Positions 27,683-39,486 of a stretch of 64,000 bases of DNA are shown here, in pieces (the first letter of the stretch is position 1; the number at the start of each line of letters is the position of its first letter). The stretch spans positions 216,784,843 through 216,848,842 of the forward strand of contig NC_090989.1 of the NCBI RefSeq assembly GCF_041146395.1, in the 5' to 3' direction. This stretch comes from Eulemur rufifrons. Taxonomy: Eukaryota > Chordata > Mammalia > Primates > Lemuridae. The notes under the pieces were generated by a model. The model saw only the letters and a program-made list of their open reading frames with translations, was not told where the DNA came from and ran no database searches. The position numbers and the translations under genes were made by a program.

Positions 27683-28964
27683 TTAGCTTATTCAGTATGG
27701 AATGTCCAATTTCATTAAATACTAAGTTTGATAGTCAATATCTCTGACATTTCACTTTGACACTCTGCTTTTTTTTTTTTTTAATTGGGAAAGTACATTC
27801 TCATTCTTTCAAATGCACAGTTTTGCATGTGGTTATCTTTCAAATATTTTTTAGAGCAATTTTTGTGAAACCATGGATAAGTCAAAAATTCGTGTTATTT
27901 TCAAATACATGTCCCATCATGGAACCAATGCAGCGCAGACAGCTCAAAACATTAATGAAGTGTTTGGGAAGGATGTGGCTAATGAACACACACAGTACAT
28001 CAATGGTTTGAGAAGTTCCATTCTGGTGATTTTAATCTTGAAAATGAGCCACATGGGCAACCTGAGACCAAGGTGGATAATGATGAGCTGAAAGCTGTAG
28101 TGGAAATGAATCCATCTCAACCTACACATGAATTAGCTGCAAGGTTTGAAGTTACTATTCCAACAACATAGGACCATTTGAAACAAATTGGCAAGGTAAA
28201 GAAGCTGGATAGATGGGGACCGCATGAATTAAATGAGCATCAGAAGAGAAACTGTCTCGAAGCTTGCCTTTCTTTGCTGTCATGACATAAAGGCAAACCA
28301 TTTTTACACAGCATTGTTGCACGTGATGAAAAATGGATTCCTTTTGACAATTGCAAGCATTTGGCACAATGGTTGGATAAAGATGAAGTGCCGAAACACA
28401 GTACAAAATAAAATATTGATCAGAAAAAGCTAATGGTGTCTGTTTGGTGGTCCAGCACTGGTATTATCCACTACAGCTTCATGTTAATCGATTACAGCAG
28501 ATGTCTACTGCTACCAATTGGATAAAATGATGAGGATGCTTGTGATTAAGCAGCACAGATTGGTCAATAGAGAGAAGCCAATCCTCTTGCAAGACAACAC
28601 TTGACCACGTGTCACACAAACAACTCTGCTCAAACTACAGAGGCTGGACTTGGAAACTCTCTGTCATCCACCGTATTCACCAGACCTAGTACCAACTGAC
28701 TACCACTTCTTCCAGGCCTTGGACCTCTTCTTGCAAGAAAAAATATTCAATTCTCAACAAGCTATGGAAAACACTTTTCCTGATTTCATTTACACTCATT
28801 CTACAGGCTTCTTTGCTACTGGAATAAGCAAGTGACCATTAAGATGGCAAAAACTGTGTTAATAGTTTAGGTACATACTTTGATTACTTATACTGCTTCT
28901 TGTCTGAGATATAATAAACTAAACTTTTGATTTGAAATCAGACATTTCATATTTAATGACCTAA
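27683..28964 (+). mobile_element. Mariner-family DNA transposon, nearly full length, decayed
   Basis: About 1.28 kb with degenerate ~25-bp terminal inverted repeats (left ttagcttattcagtatggaa, right in reverse ttaggtcattaaatatgaaa), followed by TA at 28965-28966. The transposase starts MDKSKIRVIFKYMSHHG at 27873, and its N-terminal helix-turn-helix part is open to ~28020. Further blocks in other frames include a DEKW motif near 28326, LLQDN near 28586 and HPPYSPDLVPTDYHFF at 28665 on, the mariner DD34D signature, then YATGI-like FATGISK at 28830. Several stops and frameshifts. It cuts and pastes at TA sites when intact; this copy is dead. Confidence 0.88.
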
Positions 28965-29421
28965 TAGATACTTGGGAGAATGAATAGATGGCGGAAACAG
29001 ATTAACTTGTCAATGATTCTCTTTGCAAATTAAATTAACCTGAGAGACAGGTATTATATTTAAAAGGCTTTGGGTAGGTCTGGTTGCATTCTTGATCTTC
29101 TTTCCTGTAATATATTGAGATAACAGGGAGGGGAAAGGAACTTGATTGTTCTTTTTGGTGGGTCTGATTTTTATGAAGAAAGAGGGAAAGCCCCTTCTAA
29201 GGCCCATTGATCTCTAAGGGTCTTTAATTCAAAATACTGTTTATACCAAGGACTCATATTTTAGTTTGAACTCTCCCAACCTCCTTCAACACACATCCCA
29301 AGGCTCCAGCTCAAGTCCTACCTCTCTGGAAGACATTGTCCAGCATTCCTGACTCACAGGGCTCCCTTGCTCTCTGGCCCACTGTAGCAAGCACTGTCTC
29401 ACACTATAAAACCTATCTTCA

Positions 29422-29759
<338 letters not shown>

Positions 29760-29879
29760 CTATGTTTAAAGGCCCAGGAGTGAGTTAACCGAACTGGAAA
29801 ATTCCCTAGGACTTCTAGCTAGAATGTGTGGAGACAAGAGCCAGGGAATTGATAGGAGAGAATCTGTAAACAATGGTTT

Positions 29880-30480
29880 ATTTTATTTATTTATTCATTT
29901 ATCTAAGAGATAGGGTCTCTTTCACCAATGCTGTGTTGCTGAAAGCTTGGCACTTGTCCTCCAGGCCACATGAGTAATGAGAATAAATGTTCTGAGAAGG
30001 AAAGAGAATGCTATTATTTTCCTGTCAATGGAGGAAAAATGATAGTTCTTGTCTCAAAATCCAAATTTCCTGAACATAAACAGAAATACAGAGCTTTTAA
30101 AGGGAGGTCCTTCTGTTCTAGGCAACTGTGTTAATGATTTTAATCATCCCATCTTTGTCGAAGACAAAGCCCCACCTGGGGAGCAGGTGGAGGCCTGGGA
30201 TGGGTGAGCAATCTCCTGTCACAAAAGACTTACCCTACCCTCCCAACCACTGGCCTGAGGAAAGTATGCAGGCTTTAGATTTCAAAAAGGAGTGGAGGAT
30301 GTTTTAAAGAGACAGAAAATATTTTTACCATTTTTTTTTTCAGGCCACTCCCTCTGTTACAGCTGGAGTAGAGTGGCACCACCCTAGCTCACTGCAGCCT
30401 TAATTCCTGGGTTCAAGTGCTCCTTCCACCTCTGCCTCCCAAAGTGTTGGGATTCCAAGTATGAGCCACTGTGCCCAGCC
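29880..30480 (-). mobile_element. Older Alu split by an LTR
   Basis: Alu halves 29880-29931 (gagatagggtctctttcacc) and 30362-30480 (gctggagtagagtggcacc to tgtgcccagcc) become continuous if the LTR is removed. Confidence 0.75.
29932..30361 (-). mobile_element. Solo LTR, family B copy 2, inside an Alu
   Basis: Starts TGTGTTGCTGAAAGC and ends ..CTCTGTTACA, same family as 22162-22653. Confidence 0.72.
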
Positions 30481-30774
30481 TGTTTAGTTTAGATCAATCC
30501 TAGGACTATGGGAAGCATGGAAGGGCTTTTGCTGTGGCTTGATCAAATTGGCCTTTTGAAAGGTCTCTTCAGCATGAAAAAAACGATTGGGATTCACAGG
30601 GGTCAAATCCAAGGCTGGGAGAATAGAAAGTCGGCTACATCTGTGCAAGTAAGAGGTAATGACTTGGATTCATTTGGAGTAGGGGAGAAAAATGGATTGA
30701 GAAAGACTTGTGACTGTTTAGATGTGGAGGGTATGAACCTTGATGTCAGACTAAAGGTCAGCAATATTTAGATT

Positions 30775-31655
30775 CATTTTTTAAAAATTAATAGACTTCA
30801 ATTTTCTAGAGCAGTTTTAGGTTGGCAACTGCTGCACAGTTCTATGGATTTTGACCATGCACCCATCATTACCGTATCATACAAAACAGTTTCCCTGCCC
30901 TAAAAATCCCGTGTTCCACCTATTCAGCCCTCACCCCCCACCAACTTTCCAAACCCTGACAATCTCCAATCTTTTCACTATCTCCATGGTTTTGCCTTAT
31001 CCAGAATGTCATATCATTGGAATCATGTGGTATGTGCCCTTTTCAGACTGGCTTCCTTCACTTAGTAATAGGAATTTAAGTTTCTTTCATGTCTTTCCTG
31101 TTCTGAGAACTTATTTCTCTTTAGCACTTAATAATATTCTGTTGTATGGATGTGTCACTGTTTCTTTACCCATTCACATATTGAAGGACATCTTGGTTGC
31201 TTCCAAGTTTTGGCAATTCTGACAAAGCTGCTATGCAACTGTATAGATTGTTCTGTGGACATAAGTTTTCAACCCATTTGAGTGAATACCAAGGAGCACA
31301 ATTGCTGGATCATATAGTAAAAGTATATTTAGTCTTATAAGAAACTGCCAAACTGCATTCCAAAAAGGCTGTACCAGTTTTCATGGCCACCAACAATGAA
31401 GGACAGTGCCTGTTGCTCCACATCCTCACTGTACTTGGTGTTGTCAGTGTTCTGGATTTTGGCCATTCTAATAGGTGTATAGCAGTATCTCATCGTTTTA
31501 ATTTGCATTTCCCTGATGACATATGATGTTGAACACCTTTTCACATGGTTACTTATCTTTTTAATTTCTTTGGTGAGGTGTCCATTTCAGATATTTTGTC
31601 CATTTTTAAATTGACTTGCTTGTTTTCTTATTGTTGACTTTTAAGAGTTCTTCAG
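30775..31655 (-). mobile_element. Old L1 3' region (antisense)
   Basis: Characteristic antisense ORF2 text: 'aaactgccaaactgcattcc', 'ttttaatttgcatttccctg', 'tggttttgccttatccagaa'. Decayed, with no open ORF2. Confidence 0.75.
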
Positions 31656-31939
31656 ATGCATTTTTTTTCTTTTCATTTTTGGCTAGAGTGCTGTGGCATC
31701 AGCATAGCTCATAGCAACCTCCAACTCCTGAACCCAAGCAATCCTCCTGCCTCGGCCTTCCAAGTAGCTGGGACTACAGGCATGCTCAACCATGGCTGGC
31801 TAACTTTTCTATTTTTAGTGGAGATGGGGGTCTCACTCTTGCTGAGGCTGGTCTTGAACTCCTGACCTGATACAATCCTTCTACCTCGGCCTCCCAGAGT
31901 GCTAGGTAAGATTACAGGCATGAGCCACCACGCCTGGCC
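31656..31939 (-). mobile_element. Alu dimer
   Basis: 'ggctagagtgctgtggcatc' to 'catgagccaccacgcctggcc', with a 5-bp insert near the end. Confidence 0.85.
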
Positions 31940-32005
31940 TCATTCTTTATAAGTTGAGGTTAATGCTTTCCTCCAAAGCTGATGAGAAGATTACATGAGA
32001 TATGA

Positions 32006-32439
<434 letters not shown>

Positions 32440-34025
32440 TTTTATTTCATTTTATTTTTTAATTTCATCTTATTGTTATGGGGGATACAGAATTGCAGGT
32501 TATATACGTTGCCCATGTACCGCCTTTCCCCCCAAGTCAGAGCTCCAGGCATGTCTGTTTCCCAGACAGTGCGCGTTGCACCCATCATGTAGGTATATAT
32601 CCCTCCCTTCCCCACCCCCTCTTCCCGAGTCAGCACCTTCAAGCGTTACCATTCCCCAAACGGTGCGCAATGCACTCATTGTGTAGACGTACACCCATCC
32701 CCTTCCCCACCCCCCACCTCAGTCTGATATCCGATTGGTGTCGTTCCCAGATGTGTATTTAGGTGATGATCAGGGAAACCAATTTTCTGGTGAGTACATG
32801 TGATGCTTGTTTTTCCATTCTTGGGATACTTCACTTAATATAATGGGTTCCAACTCTCTCCAGGAGAACCATAGAGATGTCGTATCTTCGTTATTTCTTA
32901 TAGCTGAGTAATATTCCATGGTATACATATGCCACAGCTTACTAATCCAATCATGTATTGATGAGCATTTGGGTTGTTTCCACATCTTTGCTATTGTGAA
33001 TTGTGCTGCCATAAACATTCGGGTACATGTGTCTTTGTTACAGAATGACCTTTTTTCCTTTGGGTATATGCCCAATAATGGGATTGCTGGATCAAATGTC
33101 AGGTCTACTTGAATCTGTTTAAGATACCTCCATAATGCTTTCCACAGGGGTTGCACTAGTTTGCAGTCCCACCAGCAGTGTATGAGTGTTCCTGTCTCTC
33201 CACATCCACGCCAACATGTGTTGCTTTGGGTTTTTTTGATAAAGGCCATTCTCACTGGGGTTAAGTGATATCTCATTGTGGTTTTGATTTGCATTTCTCT
33301 GATGATTAGGGATGTTGAGCATTTTTTCATATGTTTGTTAGCCATTCTTATATCTTCTTTTGAGAAGTTTCTATTCATGTCATTTGCCCACTTTTTGATA
33401 GGGCTGTTTGATTTTTTTCTTGCTGATTTTCCTGAGTTCTAAATAGATTCTTGTTATCAGTCCTTTATCTGATGTGTAGTATGCAAATATTTTTTCCCAT
33501 TCTGTAGGTGGTCTGTTTATTCTTGTGACTGTTTCTTTGGCTGTGCAGAAGCTTTTTAATTTAATCATGTCCCATTCATTTATTTTTGTTGCTGCTGTGA
33601 TTGCCTTGGGGGTCTTCTTCATAAATTCTTTGCCTAGGCCAATGTCTGTAAGAGTCTTTCCTACATTTTCTTCTAGAATTCTGATTGTATCACACCTAAG
33701 GTTTAAGTCTGTTATCCACCGTGATTTGATTTTTGTGAGAGGTGAAAGCTGTGGGTCCTGTTTCAGTGTTCTACAAGTGGCTAACCAATTCTCCCAGCAT
33801 CATTTATTGATTAGGGATTCTTGTCCCCAGAGTAAATTCTTTCCTGCTTTGTCAAAAATTAGGTGACTATATGAGGATGGTTCTATATTTGGATTTTCTG
33901 TTGTGTTCCACTGGTCTGTGTCCCTGTACTTGTGCCAGTACCAGGCTGTTTTAAGAACCACGGCCTTGTAGTATAGTTTGAGGTCTGGCAAATTAATACC
34001 TCCCATTTTGTTTTTGTTGCTTAAA
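32440..34025 (-). mobile_element. L1 3' part (ORF2 C-terminus, 3'UTR, A-tail) of a twin-primed insertion
   Basis: Read on the minus strand from 34025 down, this is L1 ORF2 from the segment ..[18 protein letters not shown] onward, through [12 protein letters not shown], ending with [15 protein letters not shown] (33378-32770 frame) and ..[11 protein letters not shown] 3'UTR and an A-rich tail follow, appearing as T-rich DNA at 32440-32460. It is broken by several frameshifts. Its ORF2 continues exactly where the plus-strand segment ending at 43180 stops, so the two are one L1 with an internal inversion. The flanking TSD is ttgaatcaagttta at 32426-32439 and 43181-43194. Confidence 0.92.
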
Positions 34026-35128
34026 ATTGCTAAAATTAAATCAGAATTAAATGAAAAGGACAACAAAAAAATTATAAGGGAAATTAACAAAACAAAAAGT
34101 TGGTTCTTTGAAAAGATAAACAAAATAGACACACCTCTGGCTAGACTAACCAAGAGCACAAAAGTAAAATCTCTAATAACCTCCATTAGGAACATGAAAA
34201 GAGAAATCACAACCGATGCTACAGAGATACAAGATATCATCTATGAATTCTACAAAAAATCTTTATGCACACAAACTGGAGAATGTGGAGGAAATGGACA
34301 AATTTTTAGAAACACATAGTCTTCCCAGGCTCAACCAGGAAGAAATAGAGTACCTGAACAAACCAATATCAAGAACTGAAATCAAAACAGCAATAAAAAA
34401 CCTTCCCAAAAAGAAAAGCCCTGGTCCAGATGGGTTCACACCTGAATTTTACCATACATACAAAGAAGAACTGGTGCCCATCCTACATAAACTATTCCCC
34501 AATATTGAGAAGGATAGAATTCTCCCCAACATGTTCTACCAAGCCAATATAACATTGATACCCAAACCAGGAAAGGACACAACAAAAATAGAGAACTACA
34601 GACCAATTTCTCTCATGAATATAGATGCAAAAATTTTCAATAAAATACTAGCAAATCGAATCCAAGTACTTATCAAAAAAATAATCCACCACGACCAAGT
34701 GGGCTTCATCCCAGAGATGCAGGGGTGGTTCAACATACGTAAATCTATAAATGTAATTCACCACATAAATAGAAGCAAAAACAAAAACCATATGATACTC
34801 TCATTAGATGCAGAAAAAGCATTTGACAAAATTCAACACCCTTTTATGATAAAAACGCTTAACAAAATAGGCGTAGATGGAACCTACCTAAAAATGATAC
34901 GAGCCATATATGACAAACCCACAGCCAACATCATTCTGAACGGGGAAAAATTGAAAGCACTCCCACTTAGAACTGGAACCAGACAGGGCTGCCCACTGTC
35001 CCCATTACTTTTCAACATGGTATTGGAAGTCCTTGCGAGAGCTATCAGGCAAGAGAGCAAAATCAAGGGAGTCTAAATAGGGAAGGAAGAGATCAAACTC
35101 TCACTTTTTGCTGATGATATGATGCTAT
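34026..35128 (+). mobile_element. L1 ORF2 reverse transcriptase region, inverted 5' part, first half
   Basis: Plus-strand L1 ORF2 from the linker before RT ([11 protein letters not shown].., 34030) through RT. Motifs include [47 protein letters not shown] and [12 protein letters not shown]. It stops just after the catalytic ADDMM box at 35128, where the provirus is inserted. The main frame is 34216-35076, with a stop before the ADD box. The reading frame resumes at 42720. The L1 lacks ORF1 and the endonuclease (5' truncated). Confidence 0.92.
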
Positions 35129-35369
35129 TGTTAGATCGGGTTCCCCTTGGCCCCAGGAACAGAGAGGCAGAGTCACTGAGGCTGCAAAAAGGCAAAGGAG
35201 TTTATTGACTAGCCCCGGGCCAGGGTCCTAGTTCCTGGAGAGGCCACTGCTGTTGGTGCTCTTGAATTTGGACCCTGGCCTGTGGCTAGTCAATAAACTC
35301 CTTTGCCTTTTTGCAGCCTCAGTAACTCTGCCTCTCTGTTCCTGGGGCCAAGGGGAACCGGATCTAACA
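35129..35369 (+). repeat. Provirus 5' end: 100-bp inverted R-U5 palindrome with 41-bp loop
   Basis: The right arm (35270-35369) is the end of an LTR in normal orientation, with AATAAA at 35292-35297 and terminus ..ATCTAACA. The left arm (35129-35228) is its reverse complement, beginning TGTTAGATC, and the two match at about 96 of 100 positions. The spacer is 35229-35269. U3 and the LTR promoter are missing. This is not a normal 5' LTR. Confidence 0.9.
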
Positions 35370-35372
35370 TTT

Positions 35373-35390
35373 TGGGGGCTCGTCCGGGAT
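35373..35390 (+). other. tRNA-Pro primer-binding site
   Basis: TGGGGGCTCGTCCGGGAT, complementary to the 3' end of tRNA-Pro, three bases after the LTR terminus CA. It is the primer site used by many gammaretroviruses and fixes the provirus class and orientation. Confidence 0.93.
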
Positions 35391-36968
35391 CCCGAAACCC
35401 CCGGAACAGAATCCGGATCCGAGGAGGAGTTGGAGCTCTAAAAATCCGTACGGTGCAGGTAAATGGGCCCTGGGAAGTGACCGGCAGAAGGCCTAGGCGG
35501 ACACGCTGGTGGGTCGCCGGTCGGGGGTGAATGGAGATGTCCCTCGCCCCTGGTAGGTTTTCCGTTTCTCTTTTGGTTTCCAAAGAGTGGGAGGCACCCA
35601 AGAGGGATAAGTCCGGGGCCACTCAGAGGAAATTCTATTTGGGAAAGGGAAACCAAGTGGATCCGTTTGAAGTGGAAGTCCAAGCGGAGTAGCCGGCTAA
35701 AATTTCTGTTGATTTCTGTTGTTCCTTTGTTTCTCTTTTGTTTTCCAAAGAGTGGGAGGCACCCGAGAGGGGTAAGTCCGGGGCCACTCAGCGAAAATTC
35801 TGGTTCTATTTGTCTGAGTTTTAGATGGTTAACACAGGACCAGTCTAGTATTGTCTGTTTGTGCCTTTGTGGATTTCTTTCAAGTGATATTGGCCAATTT
35901 TGTTTGGGAGAAAAACCAAGAAACGAGTCCGGACTCTTAGGTCAGGTGTGTGATTGGAATTAATGTTTACTGTGGGCCGGGCGCGGTGGCTCACGCCTGT
36001 AATCCTAGCACTCTGGGAGGCCGAGGCGGGTGGATTGCTCAAGGTCAGGAGTTCGAGACCAGCCTGAGCGAGACCCCGTCTCTACTAATAATAGAAAGAC
36101 ATTATATGGAGACCTAAAAATCTATATAGAAAAAATTAGCCGGGCATAGTGGCGCATGCCTGTAGTCCCAGCTACTCGGGAGGCTGAGGCAGTAGGATCG
36201 CTTGAGCCCAGGAGTTTGAGGTTGCTGTGAGCTAAGCTGACGCCACGGCACTCACTCTAGCCTGGGCAACAAAGTGACACTCTGTCTCAACAAAAAAAAA
36301 AAAAAAAAAAAAAAAAAAATGTTTACTGTGTGGAGTGTCTGTAAGTGCAACTAATGGTGAATGAGATCTGTGGGTGAGTCTGCTGAGCCGAGGTGCTGCT
36401 GAATGGAACAGCTCAATAGCTTGTCCTTTTTCTATGGCCCTCTCAATCTCTGGATTTGCAATCTCCTGGTTACAGGTTGTCCTTTGGGGGCTTCCTTCCC
36501 TGTTGGCACTACTGTTTGGTGTTGGCTTGTACGTTGTGACCCCTCAATCTTGGGAACCTCTAAAAAAAGGCTGCCTTCACACTTCTCTATTGGCTCTTGG
36601 TAGGACTCCTTGTGTGGCTGCGAACTGCCCCCCCCTTTTCTAGTGGCTTTATGTCGTTCAGTGTCTTTTGAACGTCTTCATTTGTCTTTTGAACGTCTTT
36701 ATTGCCCCCTTTTGATTAATAACTCTTTTTCTCCTCACAGGACTCAGGAGGATAGGGCGTCCTCTGAGGCCCCACCTCGGAAAGAAATAAGTCTAAAACA
36801 GGGTCTGACCAAGGCCAAGACCTGCTGCCCATTTTGTGCAAGGAACCAGAAAAACCAGTGGGCAACAAGGGCGGGCAGCAGGAACTCGCCGGTGACGCCA
36901 GATCAGCTGGTGGCACCAAATCAGACCAACTAACGGTGTCTGTTTCCTTGTAGGAGTGCTGCGCGGGT
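35391..36968 (+). other. Provirus leader with an ~80-bp direct repeat
   Basis: Untranslated leader between the primer-binding site and gag, interrupted by an Alu. It contains two copies of an ~80-bp unit (35559-35642 and 35729-35812), both with 'ccaaagagtgggaggcacc' and 'aagtccggggccactcag'. Position relative to gag fits a packaging leader, but no function is shown. Confidence 0.75.
35975..36317 (+). mobile_element. Lemur-type Alu dimer in provirus leader
   Basis: Full-length, flanked by aatgtttactgtg (35962-35974 and 36318-36330). Confidence 0.95.
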
Positions 36969-38541
36969 ATGGGACAGACACCATCGACTCCCCTGTCCAT
37001 TTTTGTGGGCCATTTTAAGGATGTTAGGGAAAGGGCACACAGCCTTTCCCTAAAAGTAAAGAAAAAAAAAAATTCATTACCCTTTGCAAGGCAGAGTGGC
37101 CGACCTTTGGGGTGGGATGGCCACGGGAAGGGGCATTTGATGCTGAGCTTATTGAAAAGATAAAAGGGGTAGTCTTTGGTCATCATGTCCATCCAGACCA
37201 AGCCCCCTATATTATAGTCTGGCAGGACTTGGTCCAGGATCCGCCACCTTGGCTAAAGACCCTCCTGCCAGCATTGAGGAAGAAGACACAAGCCCTAGTT
37301 ACCAAAGAGGTAAAGAAAAGTGGGTGCAGGATCCGCAGCCCACAGGATCACCTGTGCTGCCAGACTCTAATCTATTTCCAGATTTAATAGACCTAGAGTG
37401 GCATAAACCCCCACCTTATAATCCTAGAGTGGCCCAAGCAGCCCAGGCGGCTCTGGCAGCTCCCGCAGCCCAGGGGAGGACTGGACCTCCGACGGGGCAG
37501 GGGGGGGCCAGGCTTATGGCACTAGACAGTGGATTGGACAAACTCCAGGTCTGGAACCCGTGAGGGCGCTTCCCTTGAGGGCCGTGGGACCCCTGGGAGT
37601 GGATGGGGAGCAGGCTTATCAGTACTGGCCCTTCTCCACCAGTGATCTTTATAATTGGAAATCTCAAAATGCGAATTTTTCTGAAAATCCGAGAGATCTA
37701 ATTAACCTTTTAGATTCAGTCCTTTTCACTCATCAGCCCACATGGGACAACTGCCAACAGTTGCTTAAGGTTCTTTTTTACCACGGAGGAGAGGGAGCGA
37801 ATTCAGGGAGAGGCACGAAAGTTAGTCCCTGGAGAGGACGGCAGACCCGCCATCAACCCTCGAGTCATCGACCAGACCTTTCCTCTTGAACAACCGCCCT
37901 GGGATTACAATGAGGCTGAAGGTAGGGAGCGTCTCCGGGTCTACCGCCAGACTCTAATGGCCGGTCTCCGGGCGGCGGCACGGAAACCGACCAATTTGGG
38001 TAAGGTAGGGGATGTTCTGCAGGGGCCCGAGGAAAGTCCAGCGGCATATCTAGAGAGGATTATGGAGGCTTTCAGACAGTACACTCCCATAGATCCTACA
38101 GCAGAAGAGAGCAAGGCGGCAGTAATGATGGCTTTTGTTAACCAGGCAGCCCCAGACATTAGGCGTAAGGTGCAGAAAATAGAGAGGTTAAGTGAGAAAA
38201 CTCTGAGGGACCTGCTGGAAGTAGCAGAAAAAGTCTATAACAATAGGGAAACGCCAGAAGAGAAGTTAGAGAGAATGAGACAGGAAGATAGAAAGTTCCA
38301 GGCGGGCGAGGCACGTAAGGCAAATAAAGAGATGGCCAAGATCCTACTTGCAGACACGGGAGGGGGTCAGTTAGGGGCAAACGGCCGAGAACGACCTTGG
38401 AGGGAGAGGCTAGGCAAGGATCAGTGCGCCCACTGCAAGGAGCATGGACATTGGGCTAGGAACTGCCCCCAAAAGAAAGGGGGCCGTGGGGTTGGACCCT
38501 CTGGAAAGGTTATGGTGCTGGGGCAGGATGAAGACAAATAG
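36969..38541 (+). pseudogene. gag: Provirus gag remnant (MA, p12-like, CA, NC)
   Basis: Begins with MGQTPSTPL at 36969, a myristoylation-type matrix start. An A-run near 37070 shifts the frame, and matrix continues in another frame to about 37290. A PPPY late-domain motif lies at 37408-37419 in a third frame, in a proline- and alanine-rich p12-like part. Capsid starts near 37560. The frame changes again near 37900, and the C-terminal capsid with the major homology region (QGPEESPAAYLERI, 38020 on) and a charged coil follow. Nucleocapsid has one CCHC knuckle (CAHCKEHGHWARNC, about 38427-38468). Gag ends at UAG 38539-38541. At least four frame changes inactivate it, although the last ~195 codons are open. 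Confidence 0.9.
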
Positions 38542-38600
38542 GGGAGACGGGGTTCGGTGCCCCTCCCCGAGCCCAGGGTAACTTTGCAAGTGGAGGGGAA
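38539..38600 (+). promoter_or_regulatory. Gag-pol UAG readthrough site
   Basis: Gag ends in UAG followed by GGG, and protease continues in the same frame directly after. The next ~30 bases are G-rich then C-rich (ggggagacggggttcggtgccc then ctccccgagccc), able to form a stem or pseudoknot as in gammaretroviral suppression sites. The arrangement is seen; the fold is inferred. Confidence 0.75.
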
Positions 38601-39486
38601 CCCAGTTAGCTTCCTGGTGGACACGGGAGCAGAATACTCGGTGATTACCAAAACTACTGGAAAACTATCCGATAAGACTAGCTGGGTGCAGGGGGCGACT
38701 GGAACTAAGCCCTACCAATGGACCACTCAACGAAAGTTAGACTTAAGCTCAGGACAAGTGAGTCATGCTTTCGTGGTCATTCCAGAATGCCCCACCCTGT
38801 TATTAGGAAGAGACATACTCACAAAATTAAAGGCCCGTATCTACTTTAAAGAAGAAGGAATAATAACAACTGATGACAAAGGCAACCTTATCAGTAGCCC
38901 CTGGCTTACTCAAGTCCTGACCCTGGCTCAGGCAGATGAGTACCGACTGTATCAGCCCATGAAGATCAATCAGGAAGGGGAAATGGGCTACTGGCTTCAC
39001 AAGTTTCCTGAAGCCTGGGCTAAGACAGGGGGAGCAGGATGGGCAAAGCATCGGCCGCCTCTCTATATTGAACTGAAACCAGGAGCTGAACCAGCCCGGG
39101 TCAGGCAGTATCCCATGCCCCAAGAGGCCAAAACGGGCATAACGCCCCACATTCAAAGGCTTCTAGATGCCGGAATCCTCCGAAAGTGCCAGTCAGCTTG
39201 GAACACTCCTTTGTTGCCAGTGAGAAAACCGGGTGGGAAAGATTATCGGCCTGTGCAGGACCTCAGGGAGGTCAACGCGCGGGTCCTAGACATCCACCCT
39301 ACGGTTCCCAACCCTTATACCCTGCTAAGCTCCCTTCCCCCGACACAAACCTGGTATACCGTTTTGGATTTAAAGGATGCTTTCTTCAGTTTGGCGGTAG
39401 CCCCGTGCAGCCAGGAAATATTTGCCTTTGAATGGCAAGATGACGAACGCGAGGCTGACTCACTCACTACCAGGGGCTTCTGTTAG
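38542..39486 (+). pseudogene. pol: Provirus protease and N-terminal reverse transcriptase, truncated
   Basis: Open in the gag frame for ~315 codons. The protease active site VDTGAEYSV is at about 38619-38645, with flap/helix [10 protein letters not shown] fingers begin near 39060 ([12 protein letters not shown]) and run through [10 protein letters not shown] and [13 protein letters not shown] to IFAFEW. It then breaks into unrelated residues and a TAG at 39484. The YxDD catalytic box, thumb and most of the connection domain are absent, so a deletion lies near 39440-39480. Confidence 0.9.

Noticed and set aside
35129..35228. Left palindrome arm as the true start of a normal 5' LTR
   Set aside because: It is the reverse complement of the LTR end, not U3; no U3 promoter or second full LTR exists.
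36716..37201. 161-codon minus-strand frame across gag
   Set aside because: Antisense shadow of the proviral gag region.
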